NCBI GenBank assembly: GCA_946623755.1
Contig: CAMORK010000002.1
Span: forward strand, 49,748 to 113,747
Length of the DNA stretch: 64,000 nt
DNA from: an uncultured Butyrivibrio sp.
GTDB taxonomy: Bacteria > Bacillota > Clostridia > Lachnospirales > Lachnospiraceae
Direction: 5' to 3'
Below are positions 1 to 10,362 of the stretch, in pieces. A program made the position numbers and the translations under genes. The notes below the pieces were generated by a model that saw only the letters and a list, made by a program, of their open reading frames with translations, made no database searches and had not been told where the DNA came from. Positions within the stretch are counted from its first letter, which is position 1, and each line of letters begins with the position of its first letter.

Positions 1-1865
1 CCCATAAGTTCAAGAAGCGAAACCACAATATTTATACCAAGGCCCGATCCCTCAATAGTCCTGTTCTTTTTGGCATCTATTCTCTCAAAAGCAGACATGA
101 GTTTATCCATGTCTTCTTCCCTGATACCTATTCCGGTATCACGGACACTTATCTTTAGCATGATATCCTGAACATCATCATATTCAGGATTCTCAGGTTC
201 TACTTCCTCATAGTCAACATCAAGCACAACAGATCCGACCTCTGTATACTTGACAGCATTGGTAACAATGTTCAGTATACACTGCTTTATCCTGATCTCA
301 TCGCCAAAAAGAATATGCGGGATTTTCTCGTTAACATTGATGGAAAGATCAAGATTCTTTTCCCTTGCTCTTACATCAGACATATTAAAGAGGTCGTTGA
401 GCAGCGATCCGAGCTCGTATTCCACCGGAATGATCTCCATCTTGCCGGCTTCTATTTTGGAGAAGTCAAGGATATCGTTGATCAGTGCCAGAAGAGTCTT
501 ACCTGATCCCTGAATATCTCTGGCATACCCCAGTATTGTATCATCTGTAGACTCCCTGAGGATCATTTCATCAAAGCCCAGAACAGCATTGATAGGAGTT
601 CTGATCTCATGCGAAATGGCAGACAGGAATCTGGATTTGGCTTCGTTGGCTGATTTGGCTATCTGGAGCTGATCTTCAATGTTCTGTCTGGCCTTAACCA
701 GTTCAATGTACTCCACAAGCCTGTACACAGTGAGGTCAACAGCATGATACAGCCCTTCAATTTCATCTTTGGTCCTGATGTCAAGGTTGTGAACCTCATC
801 AACTGCCGCATTCAGATTATTGTCATTGGAATTGTAAATACTTGACACAGCTTTGGACAACACCCTGATCGGCCTTGCAATTCTCCACTGGGCATATCTG
901 TTTACGAAAACAGCCATTGGAATGACAATGACAGAAATCAGCATGGCCAGCTGAATGCTGAATTTATAATCTATCCGTCTCTGTCCTGATACCTGTTCAT
1001 TAAAATATGTTGTTTCATCCTGGAACACGCCTTCCATCTCACGGCTGACGATCAGTTCCATCCTGTCTGCGCTTCCAACATCCCTCAGTGAATTCTCCCT
1101 CACCGACTGTTCCAGGTTAGAATCGTTTTTTACAATCGGCAAAATGGTATTGGAAGCAAGCTCTGCTGATATTCCGATTACCAGAGCTTCAAAAATAATG
1201 ATATTCATAATGATAAGGCTGATCCTGGAAGTTGATTCCACAGTATATCTCTCATCTTCGGAGAGCTTGGAAGGATCCACATAGTATTTGCCGTTACCAA
1301 ATAAAAGTTTAATCTTATCAGGAAGTTTTTTGAATATTAAATAGACAATAAAGCTGCTTAAAAGACATCCCGGCAGCTCATTTAAAAAAAAGAGCAACTG
1401 CTGCTCCGGTGAAATAGCAGCAATTCCTTCATCACTAAGCAGTATAAGAATGATACCCCAAAAGTTACCGACCAGTATCTGCAGGAAAACAGATGCCAGA
1501 AAGGTTTTATGCTTTTTGGCATAGAACCCTCTTCTGGCAAACAAATCCACGACGCACACCACAAGAAGGTACACAAATGTCATATATGAAAAAGAGCTGC
1601 TGACATAAGACCTGTGAAGAAACACCAGAAGGACGCATGTCATCCCCGGAATGTTACCGCCGAGAGCGGTAACAATTACCAGGGGAATATATCTGACTGC
1701 ATATAAAAGTCCGGCAGTAAAATAGCCTGATCTTTCAACATAGAGTACGTTTTCGTTGTACAGTATGATAAAAGCTGCAGTAAGCAGCACCATCAGAGCT
1801 GTTATGATTCTCTTTATGATCTGTTTCGGATTTCGGGGTCGTTTGAACATTCCGGCTATTTCCAT
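1..1865 (-). CDS. Membrane sensor histidine kinase, C-terminus cut by window edge
   Basis: Open frame from ATG at 1865 (MEIAGMFKRPRNPKQ...) to the window edge; N-terminal TM segments, HisKA motif SHEIRTPINAVLGFDEMI, HATPase motifs DTGIGI and GSGLGI. Missing from the ORF track because no stop lies in the window. Confidence 0.88.
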   Translation of the reverse strand, partial: MEIAGMFKRPRNPKQIIKRIITALMVLLTAAFIILYNENVLYVERSGYFTAGLLYAVRYIPLVIVTALGGNIPGMTCVLLVFLHRSYVSSSFSYMTFVYLLVVCVVDLFARRGFYAKKHKTFLASVFLQILVGNFWGIILILLSDEGIAAISPEQQLLFFLNELPGCLLSSFIVYLIFKKLPDKIKLLFGNGKYYVDPSKLSEDERYTVESTSRISLIIMNIIIFEALVIGISAELASNTILPIVKNDSNLEQSVRENSLRDVGSADRMELIVSREMEGVFQDETTYFNEQVSGQRRIDYKFSIQLAMLISVIVIPMAVFVNRYAQWRIARPIRVLSKAVSSIYNSNDNNLNAAVDEVHNLDIRTKDEIEGLYHAVDLTVYRLVEYIELVKARQNIEDQLQIAKSANEAKSRFLSAISHEIRTPINAVLGFDEMILRESTDDTILGYARDIQGSGKTLLALINDILDFSKIEAGKMEIIPVEYELGSLLNDLFNMSDVRAREKNLDLSINVNEKIPHILFGDEIRIKQCILNIVTNAVKYTEVGSVVLDVDYEEVEPENPEYDDVQDIMLKISVRDTGIGIREEDMDKLMSAFERIDAKKNRTIEGSGLGINIVVSLLELM

Positions 1866-1882
1866 ATATGGCACCCTCAGTA

Positions 1883-3355
1883 TTACATATGACCGTCTCT
1901 ATGCATCGAAAACTTATCCATAGGATAATTCTTGAGATTTTCCAAAACTTTTCTGTCATCCGCTTTTGCAAGAAGAGCTTCTCTCGGCTTATTGATATCG
2001 CTGATATTCTTGTGCCTTGAAGGTCCTCCTACACAGCCTCCGGGACAAACCATACCTTCGATGAAGTCCTCTGGAAGCTTGCCAACCTTAAGAAGCGTGA
2101 GAGCTTTTTTACACTCTGCTCCGCCGGCTGCTCTGTGGAGCTTGATACCCTCGGTATCTTCTCCTCTCTCATGCATACATTCGATAACAGCATTTGCAAC
2201 TCCGCCACTGGCTGCGAATCTCTTTCCCCAGATTGAAGACTCCTGATAATCCTCAGGAACAGGCTCAAATTTGGCATCCCTGGATCTCATAAGAGCCCGG
2301 AGTTCTCCATAGGTTACAACATAATCCGCATTGTCCGGAACTGATTTATCCTGAGCCTCAGATTTCTTGGCGATACATGGTCCGATAAATACCGTCACAC
2401 ATCCGGGTCTTGTTGCCTTCAGATATCTGGAAATAGCACACATCGGAGAAACAGTGGATGACATGTTCTCCTTGTACTGCTCAGGGAAATGCTTCTTTAA
2501 CATATTGATGAATGCAGGACAGCATGAAGTTGTCATCTTTCTGCCTTCTTTGTATGCCTCAGACCACTCTGCAGACTCATAGGCAGCTGTCATGTCACCG
2601 CCAAGTCCTACTTCTACCATATCTGCAAAACCAATCTTTTTAAGCCCTTCCCTGATGGAACCCATGGTGATCTCCTCACCGAACTGTCCCTCAGTCGCAG
2701 GTGCACACATTGCGATAACTTCTTTACCAGCCTTGATCTCTTTAATGATATCTACCAGGAAGGTCTTGCTTCCGATAGCTGCGAAAGGACAGCTGTGGAT
2801 ACAATGGCCGCACTGTATGCACTTATCCTCGTCAATCTTGCAATATCCGTACTCATCGTAGGTAATTGCGCCTACAGGGCAAGCCTTCTTGCAAGGTCTC
2901 TCAAGGTGAACGATAGCGTTATAAGGACACGCATTGGCACACATTCCGCACTCCTTGCACTTGGCAGGATCGATGTGCATATGTGTATCACCCGGTGTGA
3001 TAGCTCCGAATTTACAGGAACTAAGACATGCCTTACCCATACAGAATCTGCAGTTATCTGTTACCGAATATGCGGCAATAGGACACTCGTCACAGGCCGG
3101 ATCGATAACCTGAACAATATTCTCGGATTCAGGATTGTAGCTGGGAGCCTTGGCATTTGCCAGATTGATCCTCTGCCTTACGATCTCCCTCTCCTTATAT
3201 ACGCAGCAACGATACTCGGGCTTGGGTCCCGGTATCATCTTGAGCACAAGCTGCTCAATGTGCTCCTGGTCATTTTCACCATTCCACTCCAGTCTGCACA
3301 CTTCCTCCATGATCTTGTGCTTGAAGCTGTTCATACTCGCATCATTTGTTACCAT
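1883..3355 (-). CDS. Monomeric [FeFe] hydrogenase-like protein with several 4Fe-4S clusters (group B-like)
   Basis: Ferredoxin CxxCxxCxxxCP motifs plus H-cluster-like motifs TSCCPAF, PCIAKKSEA and EGMVCPGGCVGGP. Confidence 0.85.
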   Translation of the reverse strand: MVTNDASMNSFKHKIMEEVCRLEWNGENDQEHIEQLVLKMIPGPKPEYRCCVYKEREIVRQRINLANAKAPSYNPESENIVQVIDPACDECPIAAYSVTDNCRFCMGKACLSSCKFGAITPGDTHMHIDPAKCKECGMCANACPYNAIVHLERPCKKACPVGAITYDEYGYCKIDEDKCIQCGHCIHSCPFAAIGSKTFLVDIIKEIKAGKEVIAMCAPATEGQFGEEITMGSIREGLKKIGFADMVEVGLGGDMTAAYESAEWSEAYKEGRKMTTSCCPAFINMLKKHFPEQYKENMSSTVSPMCAISRYLKATRPGCVTVFIGPCIAKKSEAQDKSVPDNADYVVTYGELRALMRSRDAKFEPVPEDYQESSIWGKRFAASGGVANAVIECMHERGEDTEGIKLHRAAGGAECKKALTLLKVGKLPEDFIEGMVCPGGCVGGPSRHKNISDINKPREALLAKADDRKVLENLKNYPMDKFSMHRDGHM

Positions 3356-3371
3356 AAAAAATCTCCTTTTT

Positions 3372-3953
3372 TCATACCATCTGAATTACACGGCCAAAGC
3401 CAAGCCCTCTTGTGTCATGAGTCGTAAGGACCAGCGGTCCCGACCCCTGCTTGTGTCTTATGTATTCAATACACTTCTCCCTTGACTCATCGTCAAGTCC
3501 CGTGAAAGGTTCATCCATTATCAGAATATCACTGGGAATGGCACAGGCTCTGACGATTGCCACTCGTCTTCTCTGGCCTCCCGACAGCTCTTTTACCGGT
3601 TTATGAATTGCCTCCTCCGGAAGGAGCTTAAGCAGTTCCTCCGTTACCGTCTCCTTAAAGACCTTCCTGCTGACCATCGTCACATTTGTGACTGCATCAT
3701 ATTCCTCACAGAGCCTGTCTTCCTGAAAAACAGTTCCCGAATTGATAAATGGATATTTATAATCGCCAAGGAGCTTCACTGTCCCCGCATCCGGCTTCTC
3801 AAGTCCCAGTATAAGACGCAGGAGAGTTGTCTTGCCACAACCGGAAGGTCCTGTGATTATGTAGCTGTGCTCTGATTCTATATTTAAGCTGAAGTCCTCA
3901 AGTACGACCTTGCCATCGTATGACTTCTTCACATCTTTTACTTCAATTGTCAT
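3372..3953 (-). CDS. ABC transporter ATP-binding protein (NitT/TauT/SsuB-like)
   Basis: Walker A GPSGCGKTT, signature LSGGQRRRVAIVRA, Walker B ILIMDEPF; 4-nt overlap with permease gene. Confidence 0.9.
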   Translation of the reverse strand: MTIEVKDVKKSYDGKVVLEDFSLNIESEHSYIITGPSGCGKTTLLRLILGLEKPDAGTVKLLGDYKYPFINSGTVFQEDRLCEEYDAVTNVTMVSRKVFKETVTEELLKLLPEEAIHKPVKELSGGQRRRVAIVRACAIPSDILIMDEPFTGLDDESREKCIEYIRHKQGSGPLVLTTHDTRGLGFGRVIQMV

Positions 3954-4687
3954 TTTGTTTCCCCCGCTATCAGGGCAAGTATCTTTTCACAGATAAAAGA
4001 GATCAGGACTATAACTATAGTCCAGGCAAAAAGCTCGCCGGTCTCCAGATAAACCTTGGCAAGATACAGGCCGTTGCCCATTGTGTGAAGGGGCTGTCCG
4101 ATAACCTCTGCAGCTATTCCGCTCTTAAAGCTCATACCGATTGCCAGTTTAAAGGCGCTCTGGAAAAAGGGACGCAGCTGCGGCAAAAAGATATATCTGA
4201 TAACCCGGGTTCTCGGCATCCTGAAAACACCGGCCATCTCAAGGAGTTTGACATCTGTAGAAAGAAGTCCCTCAAGTGTGCTTAGATAGAGTATCGGAAA
4301 AACTACCATTGCACAGATTATCACGGATATATTCCTGCTTCCGAACCATATCAGCAAAAGTATTACAAAACTTGCTACAGGTACGGATTTCAAAGTTACA
4401 ACAAAGGGCTGTAAAAAATCTCTGATAAACTCTTTTGTGTACGCCAGATATGCGGCTCCTGTTCCAAGAACCGCTCCCACAAAGAATCCAAGTAGTATTC
4501 GCCATGTGCTCTCTGCTACTGACTCCCAGAAATCTGCTGTCCCAGAGAGGCTTATCAGCGCCCTGACAGTCTCTATCGGTCCTGCCAGAAGTATTTTATT
4601 ATGTATTATCAGGGCTACCATCTGCCAGATTGCAAGCCATAAAAGCACCGGAATACCCTTCTTTAAAACTTTTTTCAACAAGTCCAT
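3950..4687 (-). CDS. ABC transporter permease (NitT/TauT-like)
   Basis: Hydrophobic TM protein with BPD-type permease layout (EMAGVFRMPRTRVIRYIFLPQLRPFF); coupled to the ATPase gene. Confidence 0.88.
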   Translation of the reverse strand: MDLLKKVLKKGIPVLLWLAIWQMVALIIHNKILLAGPIETVRALISLSGTADFWESVAESTWRILLGFFVGAVLGTGAAYLAYTKEFIRDFLQPFVVTLKSVPVASFVILLLIWFGSRNISVIICAMVVFPILYLSTLEGLLSTDVKLLEMAGVFRMPRTRVIRYIFLPQLRPFFQSAFKLAIGMSFKSGIAAEVIGQPLHTMGNGLYLAKVYLETGELFAWTIVIVLISFICEKILALIAGETK

Positions 4688-4695
4688 CCCCCAGG

Positions 4696-5697
4696 TCAGG
4701 CTCCATAGTAAAACTCATCGCCGGGAACATTTCCTCCAACGGATTTGGGATCCTGCTCGAATAAAACCTTCAGATACCCTGCGAGAGTATCCTTCATCTC
4801 TTTTCCGGTAATACATGTTATGCTGCAGTTCGGAATAGCCTTCTTAGCCAGTGGCTCCTTGGCTATGATTCCCTGCTCCACTACAAGGGCTGCTGTGGTA
4901 TCCACATCTGAAAGTGCCTTATCAGCGCTATCCTTGTGATCTTTAAGGAATGAATCTACAAGGCTTTTATGCTCCTTGATGAAGGAATTGGCCGCCACCG
5001 TAACTCCTGTGACGATCTTGCAGTCAGTATTAACCTTGTTCCACTCGTCATTTAAGTCAAAGGCAATCTTCAGCGACTCATTCTGAGCAAGTGCTGCGGT
5101 CACAAAGGGCTGCGGAAGGATTGCAACTGCGTCGGGGTTTTCAGCAAATATAGAAACAATCTCAGTGGGCTCTGACTTGAACTCGAGGTTGCAGTCCGTT
5201 ACGCCATTTGCCTCAAGAAGGTATCTGATAGTATATTCAGGAACCGCTCCCTGCCCTGTTGCATATACCGTCTTGCCTGACAGATCGGATATACCTGTGA
5301 TCTGATCACCGGCTGATATGCAGTTTAAAACCCCAAGAGTGTTGATATCTATTACCGATACTCCGCCCTCTACTTTGGTGTTCATAACACATGCCACATT
5401 GGCCGGTACAGTGGCTATATCGACTTCTCCGGCCACCATTGCTGCCATGACATCGCTGCCTGCGGTGTACATCTCAAAACTATAATTTGAAGCCTCTCCT
5501 TTGTTTATCTTATCAACCAGGTTGACGAGTCCAATTGTGGTGGCACCCTTCATGCCTCCGATTCTAATTACTGTGTCATCCTTCTTTTCTACTGCCCCAC
5601 ACCCCATAAGTGCACTGGCAATTGTCCCGATAACCATAGCCAGAATAAGAATAAGTGCAACACTTGACAGTATCCTTTTTGATTTGTTCATTCTCAT
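4696..5697 (-). CDS. ABC transporter substrate-binding lipoprotein (NMT1/TauA-like)
   Basis: N-terminal signal with lipobox-like LMGC; GEVDIATVPANVA and LSGKTVYATGQGAVPEY motifs; adjacent permease and ATPase. Confidence 0.87.
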   Translation of the reverse strand: MRMNKSKRILSSVALILILAMVIGTIASALMGCGAVEKKDDTVIRIGGMKGATTIGLVNLVDKINKGEASNYSFEMYTAGSDVMAAMVAGEVDIATVPANVACVMNTKVEGGVSVIDINTLGVLNCISAGDQITGISDLSGKTVYATGQGAVPEYTIRYLLEANGVTDCNLEFKSEPTEIVSIFAENPDAVAILPQPFVTAALAQNESLKIAFDLNDEWNKVNTDCKIVTGVTVAANSFIKEHKSLVDSFLKDHKDSADKALSDVDTTAALVVEQGIIAKEPLAKKAIPNCSITCITGKEMKDTLAGYLKVLFEQDPKSVGGNVPGDEFYYGA

Positions 5698-5725
5698 TTT
5701 GCGAAAAAATCCAGCCTTTCTGTAT

Positions 5726-6541
5726 TTATTTTTGGTTTATCATGCCTGCAAGATATCCGGCACCAAAACCATTATCTATATTTACCACGCTCACTCCGCT
5801 GGCGCAGGAATTAAGCATGGCTAAAAGAGCTGCAACACCTCCGAAAGAAGCTCCGTATCCGACACTTGTCGGCACAGCAATAACCGGCACTGACGCAAGT
5901 CCTCCTATAACACTCGGCAGAGCGCCTTCCATTCCGGCAATTGCTATGATCACATTAGCCGTCATTATCTCTTCCATAGGTTCCTGTGCAAGCAGTCTGT
6001 GTATGCCCGAAACACCCACATCATAGAGCCTTACGACCTTATTACCAAAAAACTCAGCAGTAAGAGCCGCTTCCTCTGCTATCGGAATATCACTTGTTCC
6101 GCCTGTAGCAACTACTATCTTGCCTTCACCCTCAAAAGGAGAAGCCTTTACATCATGAGGAACGGTGAACCCGGGTTTACCCTCATCTGTGTAGGCTATT
6201 CCGACTTTGCTGTGTCTGTCATATATGAAAAAGCCTGCTGCTTCCGATAAATTACACTCATAGTACTGTGCTGCTTCTTCTGACATTCTGGTTATAAGCA
6301 CCCTGTTCTGGCCATGACCAAGGAGAGCCTTTGATATTTCGAATATCTGCTCGGGAGTCTTGCCGGCACCGTATATTACCTCAGGTTTGCCCTGTCTGAT
6401 TCCTCTGTGAAAATCGGGTCTTGCAAACCCCATGTCTTCAAACGGCTCTTCCTTCAAACTCAGGACTGCCTCATCAATCGAAATTTCACCTGATTTTACA
6501 AGGTTTAAAAGTTCCTTGACACTTCTCTCATCCATAGCCAT
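5726..6541 (-). CDS. larB: Nickel pincer cofactor biosynthesis protein LarB
   Basis: DxxRxxRxGxPEVIYGxGKT-like start (DFHRGIRQGKPEVIYGAGKTPEQ), ATGGTSDIPIAEEA, IAGMEGALPSVIGGL, VPVIAVPTSVGYGASFGG, typical of the LarB/AIRC-like family. Confidence 0.9.
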   Translation of the reverse strand: MAMDERSVKELLNLVKSGEISIDEAVLSLKEEPFEDMGFARPDFHRGIRQGKPEVIYGAGKTPEQIFEISKALLGHGQNRVLITRMSEEAAQYYECNLSEAAGFFIYDRHSKVGIAYTDEGKPGFTVPHDVKASPFEGEGKIVVATGGTSDIPIAEEAALTAEFFGNKVVRLYDVGVSGIHRLLAQEPMEEIMTANVIIAIAGMEGALPSVIGGLASVPVIAVPTSVGYGASFGGVAALLAMLNSCASGVSVVNIDNGFGAGYLAGMINQK

Positions 6542-6570
6542 TCTCCATATCAGCGCATAATAGCCTGATA

Positions 6571-8844
6571 TTATTCTACCACAGAATTTATCTGATCCAG
6601 CAATTTCTGAACATCGTCTACGCTCATCATTCCGAAGCTGGCCAGACTAAGAACAGGCATTTCCATTATCATCTTCTCAAACATTTTTTTGCCTGCTTCG
6701 CCAAGGGATTCATCGTTTCCGCCCTCAGCATCGTTTGCATCAAGCACCTTTTTAATGACAGGTCCGAGTATCTCTTTTCCCTTTCTGTTCTCGAGAATAT
6801 CCTCAATAGGAGTAAACGTGATAAAGTTTCCTGGAAGGTCAGTCGTTCCCTCAACATGAACCTGCACAGCATGTCTGATGTCAGCTGAGGAAGCACCGAT
6901 CATGATACTGTAGTCATCACTCGGTACATAGAAGTCATGAAGTCTCTCATCGTAGTAGGCAAAAGACCTCTTGTCTAAAGTAAAGGTTACAGTCGTACTC
7001 TCACCGGGATTCAGTTCGATCTTTTTAAAGCCCTTAAGTTCTTTATGCGGTCTTGAAACCCTGGGAGCATTCTCAGAAACATAGAGCTGGACTACTTCCT
7101 TGCCGGGATATCTTCCTACATTCCATACATCAATGCTGACATTCACCGTATCCTGATCTGTGATGCTATCCTTGTCTATACTTATATTGGAATACTCAAA
7201 CTCCGAATAGCTAAGGCCATGTCCGAAGGGGAACAGTACCTGCATTCTCTTCTTTTCATAATACCTGTAGCCTATGTAAACGCCCTCAGCATAGACAGGA
7301 TTACCGTGTTCTCCCGGGAAATTCAAAAAGCTTGGGTTGTCAGAAAGCTTGAGGGGATATGTCTCTGCAAGCTTACCCGAAGGATTTACCTCTCCCCATA
7401 AAAGTCTTACAGTGGCCTCTCCCACTGCATCTCCAGCCAGCATCATATCAAGCACCGCATCAACGTTGTCGATCCATGGCATTGCCACAGCACCTCCGTT
7501 GTGAAGCACCACAACAACCTTTTTACCGGTGTGAGAAAGGTCATCGATAAGCTTGTCCTGCTCTCTCGGGAGATTGATATCTTCTCTGTCAAAGCCTTCT
7601 GATTCGTAAGATGCGGGAAGTCCGGCAAATACAACTATCACATCTGCATCTTCTGCAGCCTGCATTGCCTCTTCTCTGAGAATGTAACTGTCTTTGCTGT
7701 TTGAAGTGTCATATCCTCTTACATAAGAAACACCTTTGTCTGCTGCCGCATCAAGAGCATTGGAAACACGGATACTGTTGATGTGCGAAGAGCCCGATCC
7801 CTGATATCTGGGATTTTTTGCAAACTCGCCCACAAAAAGGATTTTCTTATCCTTCTTAAGCGGAAGCACTTTGTTGTTTTTAAGAAGAACCGCACTGTTT
7901 TCTGCAAGTTCCCGGGCAAGTTCATAGTCAGCCCTGCTTGTATCCTCATTGGATGGCTCAGCATTCTTATCGGCATTGTCATCATTCCAGAAGAACACAT
8001 CGAGTATGCGTCCTGCCGCTTTATCAACCAATGCCTCATCCAGCTCTCCCGCTTCAACAGCAGCGATGATTGCCTTCTCGTGATCCTTTGGTCCGCCGGG
8101 CATAACAAGATCAAGTCCTGCCTCAACGCCCTTTGCAGGTCCTTTTCCTGCGCCCCAGTCAGTTACAACAAAGCCTTCAAATCCCCACTTGTCCCTCAGG
8201 ACATCGGTGAGCATGTATTTATTCTCTGAAAGATAGGTTCCGTTAAGCTGGTTATAAGCACACATGATGGACTTAGGTCCTGCCTCTTTAACCAGCATCT
8301 CGAATGCGGTCAGATATATCTCATGAAGTGTCCTCTCATCTACGATTGAATTGCCGGACATTCTCCTGTATTCCTGGTTATTGGTGGCAAAATGCTTGGG
8401 GCAGGCAGCAACGCCTTTTGACTGAACACCCTTAACAAAGGCAGAAGCCAGTTTTCCCGCAAGGTAAGGATCCTCAGAAAAATACTCAAAGTTTCTTCCG
8501 CATACAGGACTTCTCTTCATGTTAAGTCCGGGACCCAGAAGCATGCTTATATGCTCCCTGTTGCACTCATCGCCAAGGCTCTCTCCAAGCTTTTTCTCAA
8601 GCTTTACATCAAAGCTTGATGCAAGGGTATTGGCTGAAGGATAGCAGACAGTTTTGATACTCTCCTTTTTGCCGAGATGATCAGGGCTGCCCTCCTGCTT
8701 TCTGAGACCGTTAGGGCCGTCGCACATCATATATCCCTTGATGCCAAGCCTTTCTATAGCCTGTGTATGCCAAAAGTCACCTCCCGAAAGAAGAGATGCT
8801 TTTTCCTGTAATGTCATTTTTGATATAAGTTCCGCTGATTTCAC
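6571..8844 (-). CDS. Beta-glucosidase-like glycoside hydrolase family 3
   Basis: GH3 motifs KHFATNNQE, GFVVTDWGA, C-terminal fibronectin-III-like domain (PGKEVVQLYVS...RPHKELKGFKKIEL). Confidence 0.93.
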   Translation of the reverse strand: MKSAELISKMTLQEKASLLSGGDFWHTQAIERLGIKGYMMCDGPNGLRKQEGSPDHLGKKESIKTVCYPSANTLASSFDVKLEKKLGESLGDECNREHISMLLGPGLNMKRSPVCGRNFEYFSEDPYLAGKLASAFVKGVQSKGVAACPKHFATNNQEYRRMSGNSIVDERTLHEIYLTAFEMLVKEAGPKSIMCAYNQLNGTYLSENKYMLTDVLRDKWGFEGFVVTDWGAGKGPAKGVEAGLDLVMPGGPKDHEKAIIAAVEAGELDEALVDKAAGRILDVFFWNDDNADKNAEPSNEDTSRADYELARELAENSAVLLKNNKVLPLKKDKKILFVGEFAKNPRYQGSGSSHINSIRVSNALDAAADKGVSYVRGYDTSNSKDSYILREEAMQAAEDADVIVVFAGLPASYESEGFDREDINLPREQDKLIDDLSHTGKKVVVVLHNGGAVAMPWIDNVDAVLDMMLAGDAVGEATVRLLWGEVNPSGKLAETYPLKLSDNPSFLNFPGEHGNPVYAEGVYIGYRYYEKKRMQVLFPFGHGLSYSEFEYSNISIDKDSITDQDTVNVSIDVWNVGRYPGKEVVQLYVSENAPRVSRPHKELKGFKKIELNPGESTTVTFTLDKRSFAYYDERLHDFYVPSDDYSIMIGASSADIRHAVQVHVEGTTDLPGNFITFTPIEDILENRKGKEILGPVIKKVLDANDAEGGNDESLGEAGKKMFEKMIMEMPVLSLASFGMMSVDDVQKLLDQINSVVE

Positions 8845-8857
8845 GCTGATCCTCCTT

Positions 8858-9433
8858 TTACCTGATATCCTCTAAAAGTCTGTGTCTGCCATCTATGGAT
8901 TCGTAGACAAAAATCTCGCAGTTCTTGGGCCTTGGGCGCCAGATAACCCCGCTTTTTCTGTTTTCAAGATATCCTCTTATGGGTCTTATTATTCCGCCAT
9001 GGCAGGCAACAAGTACATTTTCGTAATCCTTTTGCTCCAGCTCCTTAAGAAAAGAACTTGTCCTGTCTATCATTTCCCGAAGGGTCTCAACGCCTTTCGG
9101 TGCCTTGAATATCTCCGGAAAAGACCAGTACGACATCATGGGAAGTCCTGTCATGTAGTAGTTCTTGAGCTCATATTTTCCGAAGTCTGCCTCGATGATC
9201 CTCTCATCTTTTATGATCTCATCTTCGGACACATTTCCAATAATCTCTGCTGTCCTGACTGCTCTTATAAGAGGGCTTGAATAAACCGCATCAAACTTTA
9301 TACTGCCAAGAAGTTCTCTCTTTGCCCGAGCCTGGGAAAGCCCCGCTTCGTTTAAGGGAATATCACTTCTCCCCTGCATCATTCTGTGTTTGTTATAGTC
9401 TGTCTGACCATGTCTTACGACATAAATCTTCAT
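8858..9433 (-). CDS. Histidine phosphatase family protein
   Basis: VRHGQTDYN motif, YSSPLIRAVRTAEI, ACHGGIIR. Confidence 0.9.
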   Translation of the reverse strand: MKIYVVRHGQTDYNKHRMMQGRSDIPLNEAGLSQARAKRELLGSIKFDAVYSSPLIRAVRTAEIIGNVSEDEIIKDERIIEADFGKYELKNYYMTGLPMMSYWSFPEIFKAPKGVETLREMIDRTSSFLKELEQKDYENVLVACHGGIIRPIRGYLENRKSGVIWRPRPKNCEIFVYESIDGRHRLLEDIR

Positions 9434-9445
9434 CGGGTAAAAACC

Positions 9446-10357
9446 TCATTTCTTCTTTGAATAATCGGGTCTTGCATTTTTCAGATCCCTATAAATGATC
9501 CTGTAATTGTCATACCTTACTCCCGAGAGCTTTCCTTCTTCAAGAGCTGCCTTGACTCCGCAATCAGGCTCTGCAATATGGGAGCACCCTCCAAATCTGC
9601 AAAGAGGCTCAAATTCCTCAAATTCAGGATAGTACCCCATAAGTTCATCGGCACCGACATCCCTGAGTTCCAGTGATGTAAAGCCGGGAGTATCTATTAT
9701 AAAGGTATCCTGTCCCTCTTCTGAGAGCTCTTTTACGAAAAAGAGCTCTGAATGTCTTGTAGTATTCTTGCCCCTGTCAATCTTTCTGCTGAGTTCTCCT
9801 ATCTGCATATCAGCATCGGGAACCAGTTTGTTTAAAAGAGATGACTTGCCGACGCCGCTGGGTCCTGCCAAAGTTGAAGTCTTGCCCTTTAAAAGGCTCC
9901 TCAGCTCATCGAGGCCGCGTTCTTCCTTAACACTTACAAACAGAACCTTGTAGCCACACTTCTCGTAGGCGTCGTGAAGTTCTTTTTGCTCCTCTTTAGT
10001 TGCAATATCCTGCTTGTTGAAGCAGATGATGACCGGGAGATTCTGCTGTCTCATCATGATAAGAAAGCGGTCTAACAGATTGTAATTGGGATCCGGCTTA
10101 ACAATTGCGAACAAAATAACCGCCTGGTCAACATTTGCAACAGGCGGTCTGTAAAGACAATTTTTTCGAGGCAGGATATCCGTAAGATTTCCCTGCCTGT
10201 TTTCTTCATCAATAATCTCGATCTCAACATTATCGCCTACTATTGGTTTTATACCGGACCTTCTGAAGATCCCTTTAGCCTTGCATTCATAGACCTTGAG
10301 ATCTCTGGTCTCCACATAATAAAACCCGGCGATGCCCTTAAGTATCCTACCTCGCAT
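9446..10357 (-). CDS. rsgA: Ribosome small subunit-dependent GTPase A
   Basis: Circularly permuted GTPase: FNKQD, GPSGVGKSSLLN, DTPGF, C-terminal zinc motif CRFGGCSHIAEPDC. Confidence 0.95.
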   Translation of the reverse strand: MRGRILKGIAGFYYVETRDLKVYECKAKGIFRRSGIKPIVGDNVEIEIIDEENRQGNLTDILPRKNCLYRPPVANVDQAVILFAIVKPDPNYNLLDRFLIMMRQQNLPVIICFNKQDIATKEEQKELHDAYEKCGYKVLFVSVKEERGLDELRSLLKGKTSTLAGPSGVGKSSLLNKLVPDADMQIGELSRKIDRGKNTTRHSELFFVKELSEEGQDTFIIDTPGFTSLELRDVGADELMGYYPEFEEFEPLCRFGGCSHIAEPDCGVKAALEEGKLSGVRYDNYRIIYRDLKNARPDYSKKK

Positions 10358-10362
10358 AAGGG

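Noticed and set aside
2795-3427. 210-aa plus-strand ORF antisense to the hydrogenase
   Set aside because: Opposite strand of a well-supported ferredoxin/hydrogenase gene; no domain or RBS evidence.
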